DNA of 35,908 bases from an uncultured Oscillibacter sp. (GTDB lineage Bacteria; Bacillota; Clostridia; Oscillospirales; Oscillospiraceae): positions 1 to 35,908 of the forward strand of contig NZ_CANTJS010000031.1 of the NCBI RefSeq assembly GCF_947654275.1. Direction: 5' to 3'. The notes under the pieces are model-generated. The model had not been told where the DNA came from. It saw nothing but the letters and a program-made list of their open reading frames with translations, and searched no databases. This document shows, piece after piece, positions 15,718 through 23,953 of the stretch; within the stretch, counting starts at the first letter, position 1; the number at the start of each line of letters is the position of its first letter. The translations under genes were made by a program, and so were the position numbers.

Positions 15718-16893
15718 CTACCGCTTCTGTTCAGGCGGCTCCGTCTGAAAATCGGCAGGAGGCTCAGAACGCAGACCGTAGCGCCACTCGATGGCGTCGG
15801 CAATGCGGCGGCAGGCCTGACCGTCGCCGTAGGGGTTCACGGCATGGGCCATTTCCTCATAGGCCCTCCGGTCCACAATCAGCCGCTTCCCCATGGTAAC
15901 GATGTCATCCTGTACCACGCCGGCCAGCTTCACCGTGCCGGCGGTCACGGCCTCGGGCCGTTCCGTCTCCCGGCGGAGCACCAGCACCGGCTTGCCCAGG
16001 GCCGGGGCCTCCTCCTGAAGTCCGCCGGAATCCGTCAGGACCATATAACAGCGGGCCATGAGGTTGTGCATCTCATCGGCCGGCAGCGGGTCAATCAGGT
16101 GGACCCGGGGCGCGCCCCGCAGATACCGGTCCACCGCCTCCCGCACCACCGGGCTCAGATGGACGGGATAGACCAGCTCAATATCTGCATGCTCCTCGGC
16201 AAGCTGCCGCAGAGCCAGCATGATATTCTTCATGGGCTCGCCGTAGTTCTCCCGGCGGTGGCAGGTCACCAGCACCACCTTTTTTGTGTCATAGGGAATC
16301 CGGTTGAGCTCTTCCGTCGAAAAATGATAATCCTCCCGGACCGTGGTCTTCAGCGCGTCGATCACCGTATTGCCCGTGACGAACAGGTTCCGCTGATGCC
16401 CTTCCCGCACGAGGTTTTCCCGGTTTCCCGCCGTGGGGCAGAAATACATGTCCGCAATGCCGCTGACCAGCACCCGGTTCATCTCCTCGGGGAACGGGGC
16501 GTATTTGTGATAGGTCCGCAGGCCGGCCTCCACATGGCCCACGGGAATCTGGTGGTAGTAGGCGGACAGGGCCCCGGCGAAGGTGGTGGAGGTATCGCCG
16601 TGGACCAGAATCATGTCCGGCTTCAGCGCGTCGATGGCCTCGTCCATGCCCAGCAGACACCTGCTGGTAATGGCGGACAGGCTCTGCCGGGGGGTCATGA
16701 TGTCCAGATCCCAGTCCGGCTTGACATGGAAGACCTCCAGCACGCTGTCCAGCATCTGGCGGTGCTGGGCGGTGACGCAGCAGAGGCTTTCCATCCCCTC
16801 CCGCCCGGCCAGCTCCTTCACCAGAGGGCACATTTTAATGGCCTCCGGCCGGGTTCCGAAGACGCTCATAATACGCAGCTGTTCCTTTTTCAT
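15718..16893 (-). CDS. mnaA: UDP-N-acetylglucosamine 2-epimerase (non-hydrolysing)
   Basis: Enzyme of 391 residues, the family's normal length, that interconverts UDP-GlcNAc and UDP-ManNAc in the cytoplasm. Visible family motifs are GTRPEAIKMCPLVKEL at the N-terminus, TAQHRQMLD, VHGDTSTTFAGALSAYY, GHVEAGLRT, FPEEMNR and the nucleotide-binding DSGGLQEEAPALGKPVLVLR. Its start overlaps the stop of tagO by four bases. UDP-ManNAc is needed for the linkage unit of wall teichoic acid and related polymers, so the pair supports cell-envelope glycopolymer synthesis. Confidence 0.95.
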   Translation of the reverse strand: MKKEQLRIMSVFGTRPEAIKMCPLVKELAGREGMESLCCVTAQHRQMLDSVLEVFHVKPDWDLDIMTPRQSLSAITSRCLLGMDEAIDALKPDMILVHGDTSTTFAGALSAYYHQIPVGHVEAGLRTYHKYAPFPEEMNRVLVSGIADMYFCPTAGNRENLVREGHQRNLFVTGNTVIDALKTTVREDYHFSTEELNRIPYDTKKVVLVTCHRRENYGEPMKNIMLALRQLAEEHADIELVYPVHLSPVVREAVDRYLRGAPRVHLIDPLPADEMHNLMARCYMVLTDSGGLQEEAPALGKPVLVLRRETERPEAVTAGTVKLAGVVQDDIVTMGKRLIVDRRAYEEMAHAVNPYGDGQACRRIADAIEWRYGLRSEPPADFQTEPPEQKR

Positions 16894-18242
16894 AGCTTGT
16901 CCTTTCCAGACTTTTTCCGCCGCTTCTTTTTCTTTACGCCTTGCTGTTTTTTTGCGCTCTGCTGATTTTTTGTGCCTTGCTGTTCCTTTGTTCCCTGCTG
17001 ACCCTTCGCGCCCTGCTGTTTCTTTGCGCTCTGCTTCCGTGATTCCTGCTTCTCCGGGCTCTGCCGGATTTTCACGCTCTGCCGGTCCTGCTGCTCTGTC
17101 CTTTTTTCCATGGACTCCGCCGCCGGGCCGGTTCCCCGCTCCTCATGGCGTCCGTGGTCCCGCAGCTCCTCCAGCTCCTCCTGAAGCTCCGCCCGGACCT
17201 CCTTGGGGAACACCACCCGGGCGGCCACCGCCGCCACGATGCACAGCGCCGCGAAAAAGACCATGGCCTTCTGTTCGCCTCCGGTGGTCAGCACCACGGC
17301 GGAGAGACCCAGAATGGCGGAAATCACATACAGCGTAGCCACCGCCTGTTTCTGGTTCAGGCCCATGTCGATGAGGCGGTGATGAATGTGGCCCCGGTCG
17401 GCGTGCATGGGGCTCTGGCCGTGGGCGATGCGGCGGATGAAGGCAAAGGCCGTGTCAAAGATGGGCAGGCCCAGAATCAGGAAGGGCACGGCGAAGGAAA
17501 TCACCGCGTAGAACTTGAACAGCCCCTGAATGGACATGGTGGCCAGAATATAGCCCAGGAAGGTGGCTCCGGTATCCCCCATGAACATTTTGGCGGGGTT
17601 GAGGTTGTAGGGCATGAAGCCCACGCAGGCCCCCACCAGCGCCGCCATGACGATAGCCACCTGCGCCTCGGAGGCCAGCAGGGCAATCACCAGCATGGTG
17701 GTGGCCGAAATGGCGGACACGCCGTTGGCCAGGCCGTCCAGGCCGTCAATCAGGTTCACCGAGTTGGTAATGGCCACAATCCAGAGAACCGTGAAGGGGA
17801 TGGACAGGGGGCCCAGCACCCAATAGAGATTGCCGGAGAAAATATTGGGGTTGGAAAAGGCCTGGATGACCACGCCGCTCATGGCGGGTATCAGCGCCGC
17901 TACAATCTGCACCACAAATTTCAGCATGGCGGGCAGGGCCATGATGTCGTCCACCACGCCCAGCACCACGATGATTACGGAGCCCAGCAGGATGCTCTGC
18001 ATCTGGCTGTTGCCCCGAATATTCACCAGCAGCAGGATACTCACCATAAACCCGATGAAAATGGCCAGCCCGCCCAGCCGGGGAATGGGCACCTTGTGCA
18101 TCCGGCGGGCGTCCTTGGGCACGTCCACCGCCCCCACCTTATAGGCAAAGGTCTTCACCACCGGCGTCATCAAAAAGCTGACCACAAGCGCCGTCAGCAG
18201 CGCCAGCGCCACATACGCGGTCAGCCGGTTGTCCAGGGTCAT
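16890..18242 (-). CDS. tagO: Undecaprenyl-phosphate GlcNAc-1-phosphate transferase with a long basic tail
   Basis: WecA/TagO/MraY-family polytopic enzyme of 450 residues that starts glycopolymer synthesis by moving GlcNAc-1-phosphate onto undecaprenyl phosphate. Motifs seen: DVPKDARRMHKVPIPRLGG, the Asp pair in VVDDIMALP, NLIDGLDGLANG, MFMGDTGATFLG and HIHHRL. About ten membrane spans cover residues 1-340. Unusually, about 100 extra residues follow, ending in repeats such as AKKQQG, AKGQQG, TKEQQG, TKNQQS and then KKKKRRKK. Typical relatives end near 350. The tail should be cytoplasmic and strongly basic. It begins 12 bp after trpS. Confidence 0.92.
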   Translation of the reverse strand: MTLDNRLTAYVALALLTALVVSFLMTPVVKTFAYKVGAVDVPKDARRMHKVPIPRLGGLAIFIGFMVSILLLVNIRGNSQMQSILLGSVIIVVLGVVDDIMALPAMLKFVVQIVAALIPAMSGVVIQAFSNPNIFSGNLYWVLGPLSIPFTVLWIVAITNSVNLIDGLDGLANGVSAISATTMLVIALLASEAQVAIVMAALVGACVGFMPYNLNPAKMFMGDTGATFLGYILATMSIQGLFKFYAVISFAVPFLILGLPIFDTAFAFIRRIAHGQSPMHADRGHIHHRLIDMGLNQKQAVATLYVISAILGLSAVVLTTGGEQKAMVFFAALCIVAAVAARVVFPKEVRAELQEELEELRDHGRHEERGTGPAAESMEKRTEQQDRQSVKIRQSPEKQESRKQSAKKQQGAKGQQGTKEQQGTKNQQSAKKQQGVKKKKRRKKSGKDKL

Positions 18243-18254
18243 GCCGTTCCTCCT

Positions 18255-19307
18255 TTATCTTGCCAAAAGGCCCACTTTTTTAAAGACCTTGGAGAGGGTC
18301 CTGTTGGCTGTATAGGCGGCCCGCTCCGCGCCGGCGCGGTACACGCCTTCAAGATAGGCCTTGTCCGCCAGGAGATGCTCCGTCTCCTCCCGGATGGGAC
18401 GCAGCAGCTCCACCACAGCGTCGCCCACAGTCTTTTTGAAGTCGCCGTAGCCGCGGCCCGCGAATTCCGCCTCGATGGCCTCAAAGGTCCGGCCGGTGGC
18501 AGCGGCGTAAATCTGCATCAGATTGGACACGCCGGGCTTGCCGGCGGGGTCGAAGCGGACGGAGGCGTCGGAATCCGTCACGGCCTTTTTGAACTTCCGG
18601 GCGATGTCCTCCGGCTTTTCCAGCATATAGACGCAGCCGTTGGGGTCCTTGTCGGACTTGGACATCTTGCTCTCCGGCGAAGTCAGGCTCATCACCCGGG
18701 CCCCCACCTGGGGAATATAGGGCTCAGGAATCTTGAACACATCGCCGTAGATGCCGTTGAACCGGCTGGCAATGTCCCGGCAGATTTCGACGTGCTGCTT
18801 CTGGTCCCCGCCCACCGGCACCAGGTCCGCCTGATAGAGCAGGATATCCGCCGCCATGAGGGCGGGATAGGTAAACAGGCCGGCATTGATATTGTCGGCA
18901 TTTTTGGCAGACTTGTCCTTGAACTGGGTCATCCGGGAGAGCTCACCGAACATGGTATAGCAGTCCAGCACCCAGCCCAGCTGCGCGTGGGCGGGGACAT
19001 GGGACTGGACGAACAGCACATTCTTCTCCGGGTCCAGGCCGCAGGCGATATAGGCCGCCACCTGGGTCAGGGTATGGCGGCGCAGCTCCGCCGGAACCTG
19101 GCGCACCGTCAGCGTATGGAGGTCCGCCAGCATGTAATAGCAGTCGTATTCGTCAGCCAGGGCGGCCCAATTGCGGATTGCGCCCAGATAGGAGCCCAGG
19201 GTCAGATCTCCGGAGGGCTGGATGCCGCTCAAAATTCTCTTTTTAGATATTTTTGCCGTTTTTTCCGTTTCAGCCGTTTTCGCCGTTGTAATTTTCTCCT
19301 GTTCCAT
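18255..19307 (-). CDS. trpS: Tryptophanyl-tRNA synthetase
   Basis: Class I tRNA synthetase of 350 residues that charges tRNA-Trp. The core begins at GIQPSGDLTLGSYLGAIRNW, which contains the HIGH-type signature in its TrpS form. The KMSKS loop appears as SKMSKSDKD, and PVGGDQKQHVEICRDIA is typical of TrpS. About 20 extra residues (EQEKITTAKTAETEKTAKIS) precede the core. The ATG at 19307 has CGAGGTG upstream, and a promoter is present at 19368-19396. First gene of an operon with tagO and mnaA. Confidence 0.95.
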   Translation of the reverse strand: MEQEKITTAKTAETEKTAKISKKRILSGIQPSGDLTLGSYLGAIRNWAALADEYDCYYMLADLHTLTVRQVPAELRRHTLTQVAAYIACGLDPEKNVLFVQSHVPAHAQLGWVLDCYTMFGELSRMTQFKDKSAKNADNINAGLFTYPALMAADILLYQADLVPVGGDQKQHVEICRDIASRFNGIYGDVFKIPEPYIPQVGARVMSLTSPESKMSKSDKDPNGCVYMLEKPEDIARKFKKAVTDSDASVRFDPAGKPGVSNLMQIYAAATGRTFEAIEAEFAGRGYGDFKKTVGDAVVELLRPIREETEHLLADKAYLEGVYRAGAERAAYTANRTLSKVFKKVGLLAR

Positions 19308-19367
19308 TCCGCACCTCGTATCATGTAATCCCCGCCCCCAAAACCGGGCGGCAGTTTTTCGCAGTCC

Positions 19368-19396
19368 ATTGTAGCACGGACGCCCCAAAAGTGCAA
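19368..19396 (-). promoter_or_regulatory. Sigma-A promoter of the trpS-tagO-mnaA operon
   Basis: Minus-strand TTGCAC (19391-19396) and TACAAT (19368-19373) are exactly 17 bases apart, with an extended TGC just before the -10 box. The leader would be only about 55 bases, too short for a T-box. A long imperfect hairpin (19401-19475) ends just upstream of the -35 box. Confidence 0.75.
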
Positions 19397-19524
19397 CAGG
19401 CCGGAGGGAAAAAGCCCAGGCTTTCGCCGCCGGGAGGCAGATGGTTCCCTCCTCTAACCGGCCTGTCATCCAATTGAACACAATCGCCGCTCTGCGGGCC
19501 GCAGCCTTGTGCGCTGCCAAAAAA

Positions 19525-19541
19525 GGGGCCCGTCGGGCCCC
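19525..19541 (-). terminator. Terminator of the dxs-recN operon
   Basis: GGGGCCC and GGGCCCC form a perfect 7-bp stem around GTC. On the minus strand a run of six T follows. It lies 11 bp after the recN stop codon and has a TTTTCC run on the other strand as well. Confidence 0.85.
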
Positions 19542-19552
19542 TTTTCCTCTTC

Positions 19553-21241
19553 TCACGCCTTCAGTTTTTTCCGGTAGGCCTCCGCTCCGTCCAGCAGCTC
19601 CCCGGCGCTCTCCAGCAGGGCGTCCGTCACCTTAGACCCGCCGGTAATCCGGGCCAGCTCCGCCTTCCGGCGCTCCCGGTCCAGCAGCACAACATGTGTA
19701 AAGGTTCTTCCCTTGCTCTCTCCCTTCTCCACGGAGAAATGGGTGTCCGCCATGGCCGCCAGCTGGGGCAGGTGGGTGACGCAAAGAACCTGCTTTTGGC
19801 GGCTGACCTGGGCCAGCTTTTCTGCCACCTTCTGGGCCGCCCGGCCGGACACGCCGGTGTCCACCTCGTCAAAGACCAGGGTCCCAATGGCCTCCTGCTC
19901 CGCCAGCACATTTTTCAGCGCAAGCATGATTCGGGCCAGCTCGCCGCCGGAGGCGATTTTTGAGATGGGCTTCAGGTCCTCTCCGGCGTTGGCGGACATG
20001 AGGAAGCGCACCACGTCACAGCCATCGGCGGCGGGCTCCTTTTCCGTAAACTCAATGGCAAAGCGCACGCGGTTCATGTCCAGATCCCGCAATTCCTTCT
20101 GAATCCGGGCCTCCAGCTCCCCGGCGGCGACCTTTCTGGCCTCCGTCAGCGCCGCGCCGGCGGCAATCACCGCCTGTTCCGCCTTCTCCCGCTTCCGCTC
20201 CAGCAGAATCAAGGTATCGTCCGCCGTCTCAATGGCGTCCAGCTCCTTTCGACAGCGGTCCAGGTATTCCAGCATGTCTTCCACCGTGGCGCCATACTTC
20301 TTTTTCAGCCGGTACAGCTGGTCCGCCCGGCTCTCCGCCGCGTCCAGCTCCTCCGGAGAGAACTCGAAATTCCCCCGCAGGTCCCGAATGGTCTCGGCAA
20401 GGTCATACGCTTCACTGCGCAGCTCCCCCAAGCGATTGAAGGCCTCATTCAAAGCCTCGTCCAGGCCCCGGACCGAGGACAGGGCATCCTCAGCCCCCCC
20501 CAGCTGGCTCACCGCGCCGGCGCTGTCGTCGTCGCCGCTGAGGCAGTAGTCCGCCCCGGCCAGAGCCGAGAGATATTTCTCGCCGTTGCGCAGCAGGTTC
20601 CGGCGCTGGGTCAACTCCTCCTCCTCGCCGGGGCGCAGCTCCGCCCGCTCCAGCTCGTCAATCTGGAAACGGAGGCTGTCCACCCGGCGGGCCTTCTCCG
20701 CCTCGTCCATCTGAAGGGCCCGGATTTCCTCCCGGAGCTTCGCCAGCACGCCATAGGCAGCCCGGTAGGTTTCCAGAGGTTCCTCCGTCCGGCCGAAGCG
20801 GTCCAGATAGGCCCCGTGCTGCTCCTCGTCCAGGAGCTGGGCTCCGTCGTGCTGGCCGTGGATATTCAAAAGCTCCCCGCCGATCTGCCGCAGCTGGGAC
20901 ACGGTGACGGGCCGGCCATTGACCCGGCAGACGTTTTTCCCCTCGCCGGAAATTTCCCTCTGGAGCATCAGATTTCCGTCCTCGTCCGGCACAACTCCGT
21001 TCTCCGCCAGCCCCGGCAGGTCCGCCGGCACGCCGGAGAATTCGGCGCTGACAAAGGCCTTGGCCGCGCCGGTGCGGATTAAATCCCGGGAGGTCCGTCC
21101 CCCCAGCACCGCCCCCATGGCGTCAATCACGATGGATTTGCCCGCGCCGGTCTCGCCGGTGAGGGCGTTGAAGCCGGGGCGGAACTGGATATCCGCCTCC
21201 TCAATCACGGCTATATTCTCTATGTGCAGCAGCTCCAGCAT
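19553..21241 (-). CDS. recN: DNA repair protein RecN
   Basis: SMC-like ATPase of 562 residues that acts early in double-strand break repair. Walker A is GETGAGKSIVIDAMG at about residues 30-44. A long coiled coil spans about 150-390. The C-terminal half has the signature SGGELARIMLALK and Walker B LVFDEVDTGVSG. The ATG at 21241 opens the classic MLELLHIENIAVIEEADIQF sequence; the frame extends 13 codons upstream without reason. It follows a small unknown gene by 39 bp in the argR-recN arrangement common in Firmicutes. Confidence 0.96.
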   Translation of the reverse strand: MLELLHIENIAVIEEADIQFRPGFNALTGETGAGKSIVIDAMGAVLGGRTSRDLIRTGAAKAFVSAEFSGVPADLPGLAENGVVPDEDGNLMLQREISGEGKNVCRVNGRPVTVSQLRQIGGELLNIHGQHDGAQLLDEEQHGAYLDRFGRTEEPLETYRAAYGVLAKLREEIRALQMDEAEKARRVDSLRFQIDELERAELRPGEEEELTQRRNLLRNGEKYLSALAGADYCLSGDDDSAGAVSQLGGAEDALSSVRGLDEALNEAFNRLGELRSEAYDLAETIRDLRGNFEFSPEELDAAESRADQLYRLKKKYGATVEDMLEYLDRCRKELDAIETADDTLILLERKREKAEQAVIAAGAALTEARKVAAGELEARIQKELRDLDMNRVRFAIEFTEKEPAADGCDVVRFLMSANAGEDLKPISKIASGGELARIMLALKNVLAEQEAIGTLVFDEVDTGVSGRAAQKVAEKLAQVSRQKQVLCVTHLPQLAAMADTHFSVEKGESKGRTFTHVVLLDRERRKAELARITGGSKVTDALLESAGELLDGAEAYRKKLKA

Positions 21242-21280
21242 ACAACAAAAACTCCCTCTCAAGCTCTCCGAAATCCACAC

Positions 21281-21667
21281 TCAACATGGAGAACGCCAGT
21301 CCTCCGAGACCTCCAGCCAGAAGCCCGGGGCCAGAGTACAGCTCAGCCGCCCTTCCTCCGCCGTCAAAAACGCCTCCAGTTCCGCCTCTCCCCGCCAAGG
21401 CCGAAGAAGCCGCAAAACGTTCAGCTCACTGTACCAGCCCGCCCGGTAACGGCAGGGCGGCCCGCCCATGCCGAGGACGGCGGTCTCCTCCGGCGGCACG
21501 TACTGCCAAAGGCTGTAGTCTGTGACGGCGATCCCGGCGGACCGGAGCGCTTTCAGGAACGGGCCGGCCTCCTCCCGGGGGCAGATACAGTCGATATACC
21601 CATTTCCCACGGGCTGGACGCCGTGCCGCTCTAAAAGCGCATCCAGCTCCTCTTTGGCCAGCCTCAC
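21281..21667 (-). CDS. Unknown small protein between argR and recN
   Basis: Protein of 128 residues, no family recognised, no signal peptide or membrane span. It contains CICPREEAGPFLKALRSAGI, possibly a small alpha/beta fold, and several Trp and Tyr residues. Its start codon overlaps the argR stop by four bases, so it is translationally coupled and very likely real. The usual argR-recN pair has no gene here, so this is a lineage-specific insertion, perhaps tied to arginine control or repair. The function is unknown. Confidence 0.7.
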   Translation of the reverse strand: MRLAKEELDALLERHGVQPVGNGYIDCICPREEAGPFLKALRSAGIAVTDYSLWQYVPPEETAVLGMGGPPCRYRAGWYSELNVLRLLRPWRGEAELEAFLTAEEGRLSCTLAPGFWLEVSEDWRSPC

Positions 21668-22113
21668 AGGATGTCCTTGATCTCCTCGCAGAAGGCGGCG
21701 GCGGCCTCATTGTCCCGCATCAGCAGAAAGGCCGTATCATCCCCCGCAAGGGAACCCACAATGTCGTTCATCTCCATGTTGTCCAGCGCGGAACAGGCCC
21801 CGTTGGCCAGCCCCGGCATGGTCTTGAGGACCACGATATTCTGGGCGCAGTCGATGCTGACGATGCACTCCCGGAAAATGGTCTGGAGCTTCTCCGCAAC
21901 GTTCAGCTTTGTGCGGTTGCCGGATACGGCATATTTGTAGTGCCCCCGGCCCATGGGCTCCTTGATGAGGTGCATCTGCTTGATATCCCTGGAAATGGTG
22001 GCCTGGGTGCTGTGAATGCCCCGCTCCTGAAGGCGGGAGAGCAGCTGTTCCTGCGTCTCGATATTTTCCTGGGAAATGATCTCCAAAATCATGGTCTGCC
22101 GGTTGTTCTTCAT
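21664..22113 (-). CDS. argR: Arginine repressor ArgR/AhrC
   Basis: Regulator of 149 residues that represses arginine synthesis and activates catabolism when arginine binds its hexamer. The N-terminal winged helix includes IHSTQATISRDIKQMHLIKE, in which the SR pair contacts DNA. The C-terminal oligomerisation domain has the arginine-binding motif GDDTAFLLM near residue 127. The ATG at 22113 has CAGGA close upstream; longer frames lack the family start MKNNRQTMILEIIS. In Firmicutes it sits in this operon before recN. Confidence 0.93.
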   Translation of the reverse strand: MKNNRQTMILEIISQENIETQEQLLSRLQERGIHSTQATISRDIKQMHLIKEPMGRGHYKYAVSGNRTKLNVAEKLQTIFRECIVSIDCAQNIVVLKTMPGLANGACSALDNMEMNDIVGSLAGDDTAFLLMRDNEAAAAFCEEIKDIL

Positions 22114-22202
22114 TCCTGCGGCCCCCTTGACAGCACTTTTTAACAAATCTTCCGGTCCGTCCGCTCCTCTTCCGCGCCTTTCCGGACGGTCCAAATGCCC
22201 CG

Positions 22203-23087
22203 TCAGTCATCCAGCCCGGCAGGCAGCATCTTCTGGGCGAAAATCTCGCAGAAGCTGCGTTCCGACAGGCGGACCAGCCGGGTCACATACCGGGACCGCC
22301 GGACCAGCACCTTGTCGTCGGCCTTCAGCGCAAAGGCCCGGCTCTCGTCCACGAAGAGGTAAACCGGCTTCCTCCCATTTCGCTCCAGCTCCACCGTCAG
22401 GACGTGCTCCGGAGAGAGGACATAAGAGGAAAAACGCATATTGTGGATGCAGATGGGACAGACCACCATGGTCTGGGCCACCGGCTCCACCACCGGCCCG
22501 CCGGCGGACAGGGAGTAGGCGGTGGAACCGGTGGGGGTGGCAACAATCACGCCGTCCCCGGCGATATCCGCCAGATGCCGCCCGTCGGAGGATATTTTCA
22601 GGTGAATCACATGGGAGATGGGACCCTCCCGAATCACCGCCTCGTTGAGGCCCAGATTCGTGTAAATCTGCCGCCCCTCCCGGATGACGGAGACGTCCAG
22701 CATCATCCGCTGCTCCGTCTCAAACTGCCAGTCCTTCAGCTTCCGCAGGGTCTCCAGCTCCCCGGCCTCCAGCTCGGCCACGAACCCAAGGCCCCCCATG
22801 TTGATGCCCAGCACCGGCATCTTGTGCAGGGCCGCCAGCTTGGCCAGATGCAGGATGGTGCCGTCTCCGCCAAAGGTAATCAGCAGGTCGGCCCCCTTCA
22901 GCTCCTGGGGCAGGGGCAGCACGTCATAGTCGGCAAAAGCCCCCTCCTTCCGGTCCCGGAAGGGGGAACAAACCACCGTCTGAAAGCCCATTTCCCGCAG
23001 AATCTTCTCCGCGGCCCGTGTGGTCCTCATGCCCTGGTCCCGGTTGGGATTGGGACAAAGAATGATTTTTTTCGTATGTCCGCTCAC
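22203..23087 (-). CDS. nadK: NAD kinase
   Basis: Enzyme of 294 residues that phosphorylates NAD to NADP in the cytoplasm. The two hallmark motifs are present: GGDGTILHLAK at about residues 73-83 and TPTGSTAYSLSAGGPVVEP in the C-terminal beta domain, with NEAVI between them. The start overlaps the tlyA stop by four bases. The order tlyA-nadK-argR is standard in Clostridia. Confidence 0.96.
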   Translation of the reverse strand: MSGHTKKIILCPNPNRDQGMRTTRAAEKILREMGFQTVVCSPFRDRKEGAFADYDVLPLPQELKGADLLITFGGDGTILHLAKLAALHKMPVLGINMGGLGFVAELEAGELETLRKLKDWQFETEQRMMLDVSVIREGRQIYTNLGLNEAVIREGPISHVIHLKISSDGRHLADIAGDGVIVATPTGSTAYSLSAGGPVVEPVAQTMVVCPICIHNMRFSSYVLSPEHVLTVELERNGRKPVYLFVDESRAFALKADDKVLVRRSRYVTRLVRLSERSFCEIFAQKMLPAGLDD

Positions 23088-23953
23088 TGGCCGTTCCCCT
23101 CTCCATGCTCCTTTAATTCCTGGTGGGAAGCGTCCACCAGCTCCCGCAGATCAAAGGGCTCCTGTTCCGCGGGCCCCTTCTCCAGAAAGCCCAGATACTC
23201 GATGTTTCCCTCCGGCCCCCGGATCGGGGACCAGGTCAGGCCCCGAACCGTCAGTCCGGCTTCACGGGCATGGTCCAGATACCGTTCCAGGACCTCCAGA
23301 TGGACGGCGGGGTCCCGGACCACGCCTTTTTTGCCCACCTTCTCCCGGCCCGCCTCAAACTGGGGCTTTACCAGGGAAACAATCTGTCCTCCCTCCCGCA
23401 GCAGCGCCGCCAGAGGCGGCAGAATCAGCTTGAGGGAGATGAAACTCACGTCCACAGAGGCGAAATCCAGCGCCTCCGGCACCTGCTCCCGGCTCAGATA
23501 CCGGGCATTGGTCCGCTCCAGGCAGACCACTCTGGGATCGCTCCGAAGCTTCCAGGCCAGCTGTCCATAGCCCACGTCCACGGCGTAGACCCTCCGGGCT
23601 CCGTTTTGCAGCATGCAGTCCGTAAAGCCCCCGGTGGAAGCGCCGATGTCCCCGCAGGCCGCGCCCTCCAATGTGATGGGAAAGGCCTTCATGGCCTTCT
23701 CCAGCTTCAGGCCGCCCCGGCTCACATAGGCCAGGCCGCCCCGCACCTCCACCGCCGCGTCCGCGGCCACGGACTGGCCGGGCTTGTCCGCCCGGCGGCC
23801 CTCCACAAAGACCTGGCCGCTCATAATCACAGCCTGGGCCCGCTGGCGGGTCTCCTCCAGGCCGCGCTCCACCAGAAGCACGTCCAGCCTTATTTTATTG
23901 CTTTTCCCATTTTTCCTGTTTCCATTCACAATCATGCCTTCATCCACGCCCAT
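23084..23953 (-). CDS. tlyA: TlyA-family rRNA 2'-O-methyltransferase (S4 plus FtsJ domains)
   Basis: Protein of 289 residues. An N-terminal S4 RNA-binding domain (IRLDVLLVERGLEETRQRAQ) is followed by an FtsJ-like methyltransferase with the SAM motif DIGASTGGFTDCML and the later segments VDVSFISLKLILPP and LVKPQFEAG. Mycobacterial TlyA methylates 16S and 23S rRNA; the substrate in Clostridia is less clear. The ATG at 23953 has GGGAGG nine bases upstream and overlaps the end of dxs; an internal ATG at 23935 is the alternative. Confidence 0.9.
   Translation of the reverse strand: MGVDEGMIVNGNRKNGKSNKIRLDVLLVERGLEETRQRAQAVIMSGQVFVEGRRADKPGQSVAADAAVEVRGGLAYVSRGGLKLEKAMKAFPITLEGAACGDIGASTGGFTDCMLQNGARRVYAVDVGYGQLAWKLRSDPRVVCLERTNARYLSREQVPEALDFASVDVSFISLKLILPPLAALLREGGQIVSLVKPQFEAGREKVGKKGVVRDPAVHLEVLERYLDHAREAGLTVRGLTWSPIRGPEGNIEYLGFLEKGPAEQEPFDLRELVDASHQELKEHGEGNGQ

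Noticed and set aside
17145-19328. Long open frame of 727 codons on the plus strand
   Set aside because: Antisense to tagO and trpS; His/Gly/Gln-rich with no recognisable motifs.
19401-19475. Possible T-box leader of trpS
   Set aside because: The minus strand has AGGGAACC-like bases, but the TGGNACCGCG core is not present, and a good promoter lies downstream of this hairpin, leaving too short a leader.
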